Shown: positions 1 through 11,514 of the stretch, piece by piece
Numbering within the stretch: the stretch's first letter is position 1
Layout: every line of letters starts with the position of its first letter
Assembly: GCA_033002965.1 (NCBI GenBank)
Contig: JAURVB010002707.1
Span: 1 to 64,000 of the forward strand
DNA: 64,000 nt
Direction: 5' to 3'
Source of the DNA: Piper betle
Lineage: Eukaryota; Streptophyta; Magnoliopsida; Piperales; Piperaceae
The notes under the pieces: generated by a model
The model's database searches: none
Told to the model about the DNA's origin: nothing
The model's input: only the letters and a program-made list of their open reading frames with translations
Translations under genes and position numbers: made by a program

Positions 1-204
1 ATGTTATAGTGAAGGTTTAGGAAATTTTGATTCCGACTATGTTGAAAGACTTGGAACAAGTGTCATGAACTTTTTTAATCTAAAAACAAACTTAAGAAAT
101 AAGGTTTTTCCATTACCCTATATACAAGTTACCAGTTACCTCTAAATACGATGTGAGATAAACCTAACACTAATTTTATTAAAAGCCAAACATGAACATT
201 TAGA

Positions 205-1290
205 ATGAGTTTTCAAGGTGCTCAAAGATTTGCTCTTCAACATAAAACCACCGGGCTAAAAGCTCATCCGTCTGCACCTTCAGGTCATACTAAAAAAACC
301 CATGAAATGTGGATTCCACCTCGTCTGCAACTTTTGGGTTGGAAACTCTTCCACAACTGTTTACCAACTAAAGACAACCTAATCCATCGGAATATCAAAG
401 TGGAGTCTCCTTTTTGTTTGTTCTGTAAGACGGAATTAGAAAGCACCCTTCACTTATTCTGTGACTGCCACATGACTAGATCTCTGACTTTTGCTTGTGT
501 TGGAGTCAGACTGGAGAGTGTTCTATGCCATTCAATAGCTGATTTTGTTATTAAGGTTATTGATGTTACTACAAAAATTGATAGCTCCCGTCTTCTTTTG
601 AAAGTTTGATCATTATTGATGAAGTTTGGAAGGAAAGAAATTCTTTTCTATTTAATCAGGAGCTACTCTTACACTCATGCCATGGTTTCTAGAATCAATC
701 TCAGATATGAAAACTACACGGAAATCTTTAATAAAAGGGAGAAAGGCTTCAAATCTTTCCAGATTGATGATAAAGGAAGCCCCTTACATACTCTCCTTCC
801 CTCAGTTTTCATTCTATTTGATGGTGGATATGCAAATAATGTTCCATCGGGGGGGGTCTTGCCGTCTTCAATACTGATGCTTGTCTCATTTTTTAAGATC
901 ATTGAGCTCAACCAGAAGATGGAAACCCAGAAGAAGCAGAACTATGGACTTTCCTTAAAGCCTTGGAATATGATCTACACGCATGTTTTGTCTCTATATT
1001 GTTCTTCTTTGATTCTGTAAATTTGGTTAACTTTTGTAATGGTAAGGACGATTGCCTTATGTGGCAAAACTTGTCGCTGGCTGAGACTTAAGCGTATATT
1101 TTGTAAGCTTAATGCTAGAATAGCTTGGATTAGCAGATCATATAACAGGGTGGCTCATGATCTGGCCGATCTTGCCAGACATTGTATTTTGGATAAATGG
1201 TATGCAGAAAGGTTTTCCAAAAAAAAAACCATGAATTTTTTTGTTGTCAATTATGTTCTAGTTGAAATCAGCTGCAGATTATATTAATTT
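205..1290 (+). pseudogene. Remnant of LINE-like ORF2 C-terminus (zf-RVT plus RNase H-like)
   Basis: The first open stretch (205-609) resembles the plant zf-RVT zinc-binding domain found after reverse transcriptase in L1-type LINEs. It has a WKLFHNCLPTKDNL-type motif followed by a CLFC...LHLFCDC cysteine/histidine pattern. Further on, in other frames, come an RNase H-like start (FDGGY near 826-840), a PEEAELW-like piece (about 912-935) and a final IAWISRSYNRVAHDLADLAR block (about 1120-1180) like the end of the RVT_3 RNase H domain. Frame changes and stops separate these pieces, so no full protein is made. The reverse transcriptase core would lie upstream and is not visible. A broken host RNase H-like gene is the alternative. 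Confidence 0.6.
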
Positions 1291-1957
1291 GATGACAATG
1301 TTTTACATCTTTGATTGGACACAAAATTAATCATTCTCTACTAATTAAATAAAGTTCTTTTCGTCTATATAATTTTTGTTTGAGTTTTAAAACTGCATAT
1401 GTTCAAATTTTCTTCCAAATCGAATATATGGTAATATAAATACCTAGACTCCCATTACCTCCAAGGTCATCTTTGTGGTTAAATCTAAGAAGGTTTGAAG
1501 ACTTGCTCGGAAGATGACATACAAGCCTATATTCATGTCAATAATATCTCGACTACCCTTTAGGTGTAAATGACAACTTTATTGGTCTAGCTATCAAACC
1601 TTACATCTTACAAGTTATATGTGCATTCATTAAACCACAATGCATCAAAAAACTAGCCTATTTTCATTTTCTAATTATAAAACAAAGTAAAAAACCCCCC
1701 CAAACTATCTCATGTAAAAATAAAAGTGGTAGGACAATCAAGGCAAACCATAAGAAAAGAGGGAAAAATTCAAATTATTTAAAATACCTTTTTATTTAAG
1801 TGAGGCTTGGTTGAATAATTTTTTTAAAAAACTTATTAAACATATCAAAAAATATTTTATCTGATAAAAAACTTTAACAATAAATTAAAATAAAAAAAAT
1901 AAAATAATAAAAAATAAAAAATAAAAGCCACAAACACCCATACAAAGCCATCGCAGC
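1291..1957. other. Intergenic, no gene seen
   Basis: AT-rich DNA with a very A-rich stretch at about 1850-1925 just upstream of the DUF1191 gene. I see no coding, RNA or transposon signature. The end probably contains the promoter of the next gene, but no convincing TATA box can be singled out in such AT-rich DNA. Confidence 0.5.
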
Positions 1958-2019
1958 ATGTCCTTTGAATCCCTTCCGCCTTCACCCCTACTCCCCTCTT
2001 CTTCTCCTCCCACACTTTC

Positions 2020-2894
2020 ATGGCTCCCTCCTCCCTCCTCCACTTCACCCTCCTTCTCTTCACCATCCTCCCCTTCTCCTCCACCCACGCCCTCACCCCC
2101 GCCCGCCGCCTCGACTCCCTCCTCCGCAACCTCGCCCTCCACTCCTACCACTCCCCCCACCCACCCAAGACCGGCAGCCTCCTCCCCTCCACCTCTCCAC
2201 CACCTCCCTCTCAGCCACGGCAGCCCGCTTCCGCAGCGGCAGCCTCCGCCGCTACGGAGCCGCCATCCTCGAGTTCTCCGTCAGCCCCGGCACCGCCGTA
2301 GAGCCCTACGCCGAGCGCCTCCTCGTCGTCCGCCAGCGCCTCAACGCCTCCCTCTCCCCCTCCTCCTACTACCCCGCCCCCGGCTACCGCCTCCTCTCCC
2401 CGTCCTCGGCCTCCTCTTCTACAACCCCGACGGCGCCGAGCTCCGGATCGCCTCCATCACACGACCCATTTCAATCGACTTCTCGGAATCCGCCGTCGAG
2501 GCTCCCGCCGGCGCCGCTCCGGTCTGCGCTTTCTGGGATTTGGCCGGCAACGTAAGGCTGTCGGAGCTGGCCGCCGGCGGGAAGGTTTGCTTGGGGTACA
2601 AGGAGGGGCACTACGGGCTGCTGGTGAAGGAGGGGTGAAGGAAAGGACGCCAACGGTGAAGAGGTGGAAGATGGCGGTCGGCGGGGCGGTGGAGGGGTGG
2701 TCGGCGTGGTGCTGCTGCTACTGCTGCTCACGGCGATGGTGAAGAAGAAGAAGAGGAGGTTGAAGATGGAGGAGATGGAGAGGAGGGCGTATGAAGAGGA
2801 GGCGTTGGAGGTTTCCATGGTCGGCCACGTTCGAGCTCCGATGGCCGCCGGCGTGCGGACGTTGCCGGTGCTTGAGACCAAGTACGCGCCATGA
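2020..2894 (+). CDS. DUF1191 family membrane protein, reading frame broken by four 1-nt gaps
   Basis: Plant DUF1191 proteins are small secreted or membrane proteins of unknown function. This one starts with a signal peptide (MAPSSLLHFTLLLFTILPF) followed by ARRLDSLLRNLALHSY. It then has the family core FRSGSLRRYGA, VLGLLFYNPDGAEL, PISIDFSES and CAFWDLAGNV, and ends with a hydrophobic helix (VVGVVLLLLLLTAMV), a KKKKRR stop-transfer tail, a MERRAYEEEAL motif and the typical LETKYAP-type C-terminus. These parts lie in different frames. Adding one base near 2188, 2400, 2637 and 2690 joins them into one protein of normal length. All four breaks are deletions, mostly in C or G runs. Either the gene is a young pseudogene or the assembly has indel errors. 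The family call is firm; function is unknown. Confidence 0.75.
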
Positions 2895-3362
2895 TAGTAC
2901 GTAGTGATTCAAATGTGCCCGGAACTAGGGAAGACGACATAACATGTCGGATATGAATATGCATATATTTGGAACATACATGAGCTCAAGGTGGTAGCAT
3001 ATTGGAGTTGATTAGATGTACAACTTGAACATTTGTTGATCTCTATGCTTTTGTTTTGTTTTTTTCACTCTCTATCGTTGATATGCTGGTAAATTGTAAA
3101 ACATTACTATTTTTTTGTTTCTCCCTTCTGATTTTTAGTGTTATTATCAAAAATTTTTTTTACCATTGATAAATGAAATGAATTCTATCTTAAGATTCAT
3201 CATGTCCAATGGCACAGGAAAAATGAGGTGCATGATACGTAATTTAGCCATGATTAAATTTGAAAATTTTGTCATTTAATTATGTGCAGATATTTTTGAC
3301 GTTTACACGAACTATAATACTATTCACATTATTTTTTTTAAAGAATTATCCTCATTTGATAC

Positions 3363-3490
3363 ATATTTAGCTATGAGCAGGACTTGGAGACGGACGCCCA
3401 TGGAGACGCCATAAGGCCGGACCGTTGATGAATCCCCATCATCGACGGTCAGGCATGAGGGCGTCTCCGTAACGTCTACAACACGTATTT
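3363..3490. repeat. Imperfect palindrome / MITE-like foldback, relative of the 15.3-kb array
   Basis: The arms carry GAGACGCC...ACCGTTGATGA and TCATCGACGGT...GGCGTCTC, which pair to an imperfect hairpin of about 30 bp per arm. The outer edge begins TATTTAGCT. The same outer edge, the GGAGACGCC motif and the CCGTCGAT/ATCGACGG core recur in the array at 15252-15727, so both probably come from one family of short palindromic elements. No transposase is present. Confidence 0.55.
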
Positions 3491-3690
3491 CTAAAACTTT
3501 TTATTTAGTTATACGTTGGTTGAAACAAATATAAAAATATATATTTTGTTTAAAAGAAGAGTAGTAGGACTACTTGATGAGGGGGTTTCTAAAACTTTTT
3601 GTTTAGCTATACGTTGGTTGAAACAAAAATATTAAAAATATATATTTTGTTTAAAAGAAGAGTAGTAGGACTACTTGATGAGGGGGGTGC
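3488..3690. repeat. Tandem duplication, about 100 bp x 2
   Basis: Two adjacent copies begin TTTCTAAAACTTTTT and end in ACTACTTGATGAGGGGG. They differ at a few positions. The first copy touches the foldback at 3363-3490. No coding content. Confidence 0.8.
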
Positions 3691-5470
3691 ATGCGTACAT
3701 GATGAGGCAGACAGGATGGCCTCTAGCCGGCCAGCAAGCATGCAAAATCTCATTAGAATGTCCAAGGTTAAAGTTCTTCGTTTTATGCATACCCCCATAA
3801 TTTCTTTGCAAACAAACAATTTGACAGTCTAATCCTGCAAATTGATTTCACCCTCTGATCTGCAAACAAGTAATAAGTTTGTGGTGTTGTCTTTTGCATG
3901 GGGAAATATACATATTCACTCCCTCATGATACTTACCACCATAATGATCAGAAGAGGGAAAATGGAAAGAACCCATATCCTTCATTACAACCTTTGCTTC
4001 CCAGCCAAGTCTTTGAACTCTTCTTAAGCATTGCTTATGATCCAAGGCTTTCCACTAGGTAATTGGACAGTGACAAGTTGACAAGAAAACTGCCCGCTTT
4101 GTTCCATCCCGTTTAGAAATGAGCATTCATGTTGGTTTGTAAAAATGAAGAAAAAAATCTATTTGCTGCTCCTGAGCTTTGATTTGATCAGTTGAGCTAA
4201 TATATATAAGAGCATATTCACTGAATTTCAGCTCAAATTGGGCCTTGACCCAAGTTTATATTGAATCGAACGATGAACCTAATCGATCTCATTTCAGGAT
4301 GAACACCCTTGCTACTGCTAATTATAGAGAAATTTTCATCTCTGTACAAGCTACATGCTCTTAGACCTGAAAAATGAGGCACATCAACACTAAAAGATGC
4401 TTTCTCAGTGTGGGCTAAGTAAGGCACTACGGGCTAAGTGAGGCCCACTGAGATGGAACACTTGCAAAGGGAGACACCATCGAATCCTCCACAGAGCCAC
4501 ACATCCTTTTGGAAAATTAAACTTTGCAATCTCACACACAACCCTCACGTCTTCTGTCAATTCACCAAACGAGGCTACAGACTTGCCAAGTCAAGAACAA
4601 TATGTTCCATTCAATGCGAAAAATATGGTGTCACTAGATATTGGAGTGAATAAATAAATAATTTAATAAAGGGGAACAACATATTTATACATTGAAGTAA
4701 ATATAGTAAAGATAATTACAGTAATAAAAAGAGATAACTTAATTTGATCTTCCAGGTCCCACGCTGGGTAACGGCGAGTTGGCACCCTTTTTTCTAAAAA
4801 ATAATTTGATGTAAAAACTTAATGAATAGTTAGAGAATCATATGTAATTATACCCGTTTTTTTCTTGAAATAATAAAAATATTATAAGAGTATTTAATGA
4901 GTGAGTGATTTGCTTGAACTTAATTGGACCTTATAATCACATTGGCATAAGGCTTTACAATAGGTTATTATTCTTTTAATATGCCTCAACTAGCCGAATT
5001 ACACCACGGTGATATGAGATTTGAGTTGGAAAATTTTTGGTTGTGCCCTATTTTTTGTACCCCATTTGTGCCGGGTTTTAAATGGGCCACATAGAGCCTT
5101 CACGAACTTTTACTAACCATCTCATAAAATAGAAAACTTAATTCCATTTTTAAAGTATACGAATTAGTACAAAAAAGGAAAGTGGTTAATTTTACAATAA
5201 AATTAGGTTAATAGAATATAAAAAACACATGTATAATCAAAAACCTGGTGGGCACCCACAATAAAACTCAGTTGGAGTAACATGGAAAATTCACATATAC
5301 AAAATTATATTTTTAATCATGTTTTAATTAAATTCTATGTACACAGTTGGTGGCCCTTGTTAAACTTAGCTAGCACAACCTAAAAAACCCAAGAATTTGA
5401 AGTCCAATTCATGGTGGCAGGGGTCGCCAAATGATACGTAGAAGGCTATTATGTGTCGGTCTAGTCGTCC
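3691..5470. other. Intergenic, no gene seen
   Basis: Short open frames occur, but none has a recognisable motif or plausible coding bias. No RNA gene or intact transposon is visible. Confidence 0.5.
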
Positions 5471-5479
5471 CTCTTTAGA

Positions 5480-5800
5480 TGGAGTTGCTAATAAAGAAGA
5501 AGAAAAAAGAGAAAGGAGGAAGAGGAAGAAGGGCCAAGTGGTTGAGATGAGAAGGAAGGAAGTAGTCGTCTTTATTGAAGGCAAGGAAGAAGGGGGCGAT
5601 CAAGAAGAAAAGAAAGAGGCTTGATCGGCTAGAAGCATACTTTTATGCGATGGAAATATAATTTTGCCAAAGAAAGAAAAAGAGAAAGGAAGAAAAGTCA
5701 AAGTGGTGGAGACGAGGAGGAAGAAAGAGGGTGCGCGACCATTAAAGCAAAAAATAAAAAAACAATTAAAAAGAGAAGAAAAAAGATTTTAGTAGGCTAG
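5480..5800. repeat. Purine-rich low-complexity tract
   Basis: Long GA-rich DNA with two related stretches (about 5490-5570 and 5660-5740), both carrying AGAGAAAGGA-type runs and a CAAGTGGTTGAGA/CAAAGTGGTGGAGA motif. It looks like a degenerate local duplication. No gene. Confidence 0.5.
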
Positions 5801-6659
5801 AAGTATGTTTTTAATTATACATATATTTTCTTAATATTTTATCAACCGGATTTTATTGTGAGGTTAACCAAATTCCTTTTCCGTATTGTATTTTTTAGAA
5901 ACTAAGTTAAAAATTTTATTTGTTGAGATAATTAGTGTAAATCCACCTAAACTCTAGACTCCACGTGAGGGGCAAAAAAAAAAACAAAAAAACGGGGCAT
6001 AACTAAAACTTTTCCATTTGAATTTCCAAATGATAAATGTCCGGACTTTGAGTTCGGTAGTTTGGTTAAGTATATCCTTTTTGTTTGTGACTTTGTATGA
6101 CATTGTGAGCAAACTCTACCGCTTGGCTCAAACTAATTTTGATTTATTACTTAGGGAGTATAAGACGTATTTGACTTATTATCAATTTTGGATTATGTTG
6201 TACAAGGCACAAGCTTTGTGAAAACAATGTGCACTTGTACCATTCTCAATTCATCGAATACATCTTCGATGACGATTTTAAAATTTCAATAAGAACTAGT
6301 TAACACGCAATCCAAATCGTTGAATCCAAAGACCCAAAAATCATTAGGATTGGGTTTTTTTATCATGTAGACAAACATGACAGAATGATTGCTTAGAAGA
6401 TGCCTCGGTTTCTCTAGCCGGGAAAAGAAAAAGGAATCCGTCCTTAGAAAAATGCTTGCCATCCCCACGGCCATGCAGAAGACGGTTCAACAATCCATGG
6501 AAAGAGATCTTCGCCGGCAGCATTGACAGCTGTTATGGGTCTGGTTCAGGGTGTACCAGCTACTACTGTACTTTAGATACTGGGATTTAAAGGGTTGTTC
6601 CTACTTATTCCTAGTATCGGACGAATGGTAGTAGTTAGCTATCGGGAGCGGTGAAAAAA

Positions 6660-6715
6660 CAGCCCTCAAAACCCACCTCCACCGCCGCCGCCGCCGCCGC
6701 CCCGCCGCCCGCGCC
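6660..6715. repeat. (CCG)n microsatellite in the BTB gene 5' leader
   Basis: Six to eight CCG units interrupted by CCCG lie 20 to 60 bases before the ATG at 6731. This is typical of GC-rich plant 5' untranslated regions. Confidence 0.7.
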
Positions 6716-6730
6716 ACGTTTTGCAGCGAC

Positions 6731-8264
6731 ATGGACTACTCCAGCTTCGACCACGCCCTCACCGCTGGCCTCCTGAATCCCATGTCCCAGTCGCCGCCGC
6801 CGCCGGGTGCGGCCGTCGACAAGTCGCGGTCGAGCCCCACGCTGTTCGAGATGATGGCGAGCGAGCCGGACGCGATGACGGCGAGCGAGCCGGCGACCAT
6901 GCCTCCCGCGGCGGCGGCGTTCCAGGACCGTCAGCAGCTCGGGAAGGAGCGGGTGGCGGAGATACTGGGCGGCGGAAGCCCCGGCGGGCGGTTCAACGAC
7001 GCGGCTTCGGGCGACGTGAAGCTCACCCTCACCTCCAAGGATGGCTTCTCCGTCTCCCTCGCCCTCCACCGTCAGATCCTCGCCGCCCACAGCCGCTTCT
7101 TCGCCTCCAAGCTCAAGCCCCACCCTCCGCCGCCGTCCCCGTACGTCGTTGAGATCTCCGACTGCGACGACGTCGAGATGTACCTCGAAACCCTCCGCCT
7201 CATGTACTGCCACGACCTCCGCCGCCGCCTCATGAGGGAAGACGTCCCCAAAATCCTCGGCGTATTGAAGGTCCCAACAACTTTTCAATCCATCCATCTT
7301 CCATGCAAATAGTTCACTATCTTTTTCCGATCAATCTTTAGAATGCGAATACTTGGTATCTTCTATCACAATCTGTTTGATATTATTATTGATAGATCTC
7401 TGCGGCGATCGCCTTCGATGCCGGCGTCCTCTCCTGCTTGGAGAACCTCGAAGCCGCTCCGTGGGCGGAGGACGAGGAAGAAGAGGTCGCCGCCGTCCTC
7501 TCCCAGCTCCGCCTCGACGCCCCCTGCGCCGGCGACGTCATGCGACGCGTGGCTCACGACGGCCGCCGCCCCGCCTCGGGCGCCAGCGAAGAGATCCTGG
7601 TCCGGCTGGTGCAAGCAGTGCTCGCCGGCAAAGACGAGAAAGCTCGGCGCGACATGAAGGTGATGGTCTCGAAGATGGTGAGGGAATCGGCGTCTCACAC
7701 GAATCTCACCCTAGCCTGCCTGCACGAGGCCGCGGCCGAGTGCCGGCGGGCCCTGCGGGTCCACTTCGGGCCGGACGGGGACCCGGCGCAGATCGCGCGG
7801 CAGTCGGGCAGCCTGCATTGGCTGCTGGACATACTGATCGACCGGCAGGTCGGTGAGGAGTTCGCGGCGGCGTGGGCAGGGGAGGAGGCGCTGGCGGGCG
7901 CGCATTGCCGCGTCCCCCGATACACCGGCACGAGGTGAGCCGGGTGACCGCCAGGCTGCTGGTGGGGATAGGGAAGGGGCAGGTGGTGGTGGGGAAGGAG
8001 GTGAGGTGCAGGTTGCTTCGGACATGGTTGGGTCCGTTGTACGAGGACTTTGGGTGGATGAAACTGGCCTGCAAGGGGCTTGACCGGCATTTGGTAGAGG
8101 ATGGGCTGGGCAACACCATCTTGACATTGCCCATGGATTGGCAGCAGGAGTTCTTGATGGGTTGGTTTGTCAGGTTCCTCAACTCTGGGGATGATTGCCC
8201 TAACCTCCAGAGGGCCTTTGAGGTGTGGTGGAGGAGAGCGTTTTGGAGGCGAAACGGTGTTTGA
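6731..8264 (+). CDS. BTB/POZ domain protein (At1g63850-like), two exons, one 1-nt frameshift
   Basis: Exons are 6731-7270 and 7396-8264, joined in phase 0 by a 125-bp GT-AG intron, giving about 469 aa. An alanine/proline-rich N-terminus is followed by a BTB/POZ fold at about residues 90-190, with [24 protein letters not shown] and [10 protein letters not shown], then [20 protein letters not shown] after the intron. The helical C-terminal half ends [17 protein letters not shown], as in this plant subfamily. BTB proteins often bridge substrates to CUL3 ubiquitin ligases; that role is family knowledge, not shown here. The frame breaks in a run of five Cs near 7910; one more C restores [20 protein letters not shown]. 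Translation ends at a TGA inside a hAT target-site duplication, so the insertion lies at the edge of the 3' UTR. Confidence 0.8.
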
Positions 8265-8266
8265 GT

Positions 8267-9197
8267 CATGGTTGCATGAATCGGAATCGGAATTGGAATC
8301 GGAATCGGTTTTCCAGGGAGTCGGAGTCGGAATCGGAATCAGAATCGGAATCGGTCTAAATCGGCCAAGAATCGGTCTAAATCGACCAAGAATCGGTTCA
8401 GTTGAATCGGTCCAAATTAATTTAATTGGTAATATATAATAATTTGATAATTTATAATATAAATATATTAAAATTGGGTATTGATGTTATTTTGATATTA
8501 TTCTGTGTATTATAGTTTCTGATATTTTTAAATATTTTTTAAGATTTTTTTAAATTATTTAGAATTAATTATTATTTTTGACTCGAGTTAGACTCGAGTC
8601 AACTTTTAATTACGAGAATGCCACTCTTTACCGCCGCCGCCGCCGGCCCGGTCGGCGGCGATGTCGGAGGATGTCGGCAGCCCGGTCGGACGAACAGTCA
8701 GCGGCCCACAGCCGGCGGCGAGGCGGCCCAGAGCGGCGGCGAGTCGTGGCGATTCGTGCGTCACAGCCCGATTCGGTCCGGCCACACTTTGGCGGCGACG
8801 TTGCGAGGTCGGGGGCGAGGTCGGTAACCCGGTCGGCGGCGAGCCCGAAGTCGGGGAGCACGGCGGAGGGCGGAAACGGGGCAGCGGCGGGCGGACGAGC
8901 GGCGGCGGCGGCGTGGGGGGAGCGGGTTTGATTTTAGGTTTTTAAAATCTAAATTACTATTTTACCCATGCTTAAATAATTTAATAAAAATCATACCTAG
9001 GGTATTTTAGTAATTTCATTAAAAAACCGATTCCAATTTAAATCGGCCGATTCCGATTCCGAGTTAAATCGGTCGGAATCAGCCAAACTCGGCCGATTCG
9101 GGGCCGACCGAGTCGGCCCCGAAATTGGATCGGCATCGCGCCGATCCGATTTAAATCGGCCGATTCCGTGCGGAATTGGCCGATTCGTGCAACAGAG
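8267..9197. mobile_element. Non-autonomous hAT element inserted at the BTB stop codon
   Basis: An 8-bp target-site duplication GTTTGAGT (8259-8266 and 9198-9205) brackets 931 bp. The ends are imperfect inverted repeats sharing GTTGCA(T/C)GAATCGG (14 of 18 positions). The 5' side is built of GGAATC repeats and the 3' side of AATCGGCCGATT-type repeats, which are subterminal motifs common in hAT elements. The centre (about 8630-8935) is very GC-rich. No transposase is encoded. The duplication contains the TGA stop, so the BTB reading frame survived the insertion. Confidence 0.85.
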
Positions 9198-9205
9198 GTT
9201 TGAGT

Positions 9206-9970
9206 ACGTAAATGTTCATATACTTACTACCCATCGATGTCGGAAATGTTATTAATAGTAGGTAGTGCGCAACTAATTATGGTTGCACACCATGATTTTT
9301 GGTAATGTTAGTGCAATGTAACTTAATTTCTGACTGGGAATGTTGATGTTGGTTACCAGTGACTTTGGATGCTTTACGGAGAAGTAGGAATAGAGGGCAC
9401 AGAGTGTTAAGAGTTCAGATATCCTTGTCCAATTGTTTTTTTTTGTAAGTTGTAACTGTTCTTTGTATACTTCAGAATTTTGACTGTTGATCATCAGCAA
9501 ATTTTGTTATTGTGTATGAAAAATAACTCTTTTGTTCGATATTTCTGATTATTTGATTTGAATTTCGGAAAGAAGCCTGTTTTTAGGCTCCCACATGGTA
9601 CCTTCGGAGTCATTACTGTTGAGTGCTTCGATGCTTATTCATCAATGCAAAGGTGGTTGAAACCATGTCTTACGTACCAAATCACTATTGCACCTAATGA
9701 TCATGTTATCAAAGCCAGAGTTGTAGAAACTAAGTTTTGAAATCCTGATTCGTATTTCGAAGAACTCTACAATAGTGGAGAACCACAAGCATCCTAGGAA
9801 AAGTATTGGCAAGCTGCCCATGCCTACAAGCGAAGCACAGCATTTCACCTTTATTCTTTTCTCAACTCGCACCCTTTCTGAATTTATGAACAAAGAGCAC
9901 CAATCTTCTTCCATGGCTTAGTTTCAACCTTCTCCTTCTATACCTTGCATCATCTTCAACCAGATTACCC
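9206..9970. other. Displaced BTB 3' flank and upstream region of the NTF2-like gene
   Basis: The first part is presumably the old 3' UTR and terminator region of the BTB gene, pushed away by the hAT insertion. The rest leads to the ATG at 9971. No other gene is supported; the short open frames here lack motifs. Confidence 0.5.
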
Positions 9971-11514
9971 ATGGCTTGTAGTCTTGCATGTCCACAGCCT
10001 ACCATTTTCGGTTGTCGTATGAATGAAACACCCAATGACTTCCTCACTCTGCGTGGGAATTTGCAGGTTAGAAATGCATCGACAAACCCATGTAAGAGGG
10101 TTTCGTGTGATGGGCATCGTACGAATCTCCTCAGCAATGTTCTTGTCAAAATACCAACAAGGAAACAAGCCATAGTTCGAGCTACCAACACCGAGAACTC
10201 GGGGCATCTCTCGGATCTCATAGAGCCTGCAGATGTTATTCGGCAATTCTATGATTATATCAACTCTAGGAACTTCAAAAAATTGTCCGAGCTCATCTCT
10301 AATGATTGTTTCTATGAAGATGAATCATATCAGGATCCATTCCAAGGAAAAAGGTTGATCCCACTCCGAGATCAACTTGTTCATGGGAATTTACTAAGAT
10401 ATAGATTTGTATATACGTAGTTGCTTAAAGTTAACAATTTGGATAAATGCAGGAAGTAATGAAATTCCTTACCGAGTTGGCCGAGAGCATGGGCAAGAAT
10501 GTGAATCTAGTGGTGGATAGAATGTTCGAAGGGAAGGATTTGACAGTGGGAGTTTTGTGGCATATGGGTAAGATAAACATGGTCATTTGATGATCTTTTG
10601 GCTAGAGTTTCGATTTGGGTATTCTCCTATCTAGTTGGTGACCATTTGGTGAAAAATGGCTAGAGTTTCGATTTGGGTATTCTCCTATCTAGTTGGTGAC
10701 CATTTGGTGAAAAATGGAATACAGTAAATGTAAGTGGGCTGAAATATATAGGTGTTGCTTCCACTGCGGTACTAAGCTATACTACGGCATTTTATCTGCA
10801 TTTCTCTAATTCTTGTTTTTCAGAGGAATTCATCCTTTGGCCAATATTTGATCAACTAATTATTTGTCTTATACCCAGAATGGAAAAAGAATCCCGTTCC
10901 CTTCTCTAGAGGTTGCAGTGTTTATGAATGCTGCGAGCAACATCAGAAGCTGGTCATCAGGCAGGATCCATAGCCAATAACCCTGCTCAATCTCATATGG
11001 GTAGTTTGTAGTTAGGGTTTGTATAGCTAAATATTAACAAGCATGTTATGCAGGAGATGTTACACTTTTGTTGAGTCCACAATCAAACCTGGTTCTTTTG
11101 TGCTGGTAAAGTCTTATTCCCTTCCATACTTCAGATTTTTACTGCTGAATACTGACGAAGAAATTTTATTATGAACCATGCAGAAACTATTAAAGATTGT
11201 GAGCTCATTTTTTGATCAGTACCCATTTCTAGCAGAGAGTATGTCCATTTATACAGCATCTTAATTAACTAGTAAAAGCTCTGTTTTAGATATATTGTAT
11301 GCTGACAATAACTTGTTGTCTTGCTACAGAGATCATATTAAAATACCGAGCTGTGTTTGCTTTGATGTTCACGTTGTTCAAAAAGTTCGTGGAGCCGCTC
11401 ATCCTCCCTGTTTTTGTCTACTATTCCAACGTCTGGAAATTTGTTTCTCCGCTCATCTTCCGATTGCTAAAGCTGCTATTACAGGTTTTAAAGATGATGA
11501 TTAAACAAGACTAA
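9971..11514 (+). CDS. Chloroplast-targeted NTF2-like / SnoaL-like domain protein, six exons
   Basis: I place exons at 9971-10353, 10453-10567, 10879-10960, 11054-11105, 11184-11238 and 11330-11514, giving about 290 aa. The N-terminus (MACSLACPQPTIFGCR...) is rich in Ser/Thr/Arg and poor in acids, like a plastid transit peptide. The NTF2-like fold begins at DVIRQFYDYINSRNF and continues through ISNDCFYEDESYQDPF, LTVGVLWHMEW and GCSVYECCE. A hydrophobic basic tail (VFALMFTLFKKFVEP...LLQVLKMMIKQD) closes it and may contact a membrane. It resembles the Arabidopsis plastid NTF2-like group (At1g71480 type), whose function I do not know. Two oddities: one A seems missing at the exon 1 end (needed for GKKEVM), and the third intron appears to use a GC donor (10961) instead of GT. 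Confidence 0.75.
10599..10714. repeat. 58-bp perfect tandem duplication inside intron 2 of the NTF2-like gene
   Basis: Two head-to-tail copies (10599-10656 and 10657-10714) of a unit beginning TGGCTAGAGTTTCGATTT appear identical, so the duplication is recent. It lies mid-intron and should not touch splice sites. Confidence 0.9.

Noticed and set aside
7695..8269. Minus-strand frames up to 187 codons
   Set aside because: Antisense shadows of the GC-rich BTB exon 2; Pro/Ser-rich with no motif.
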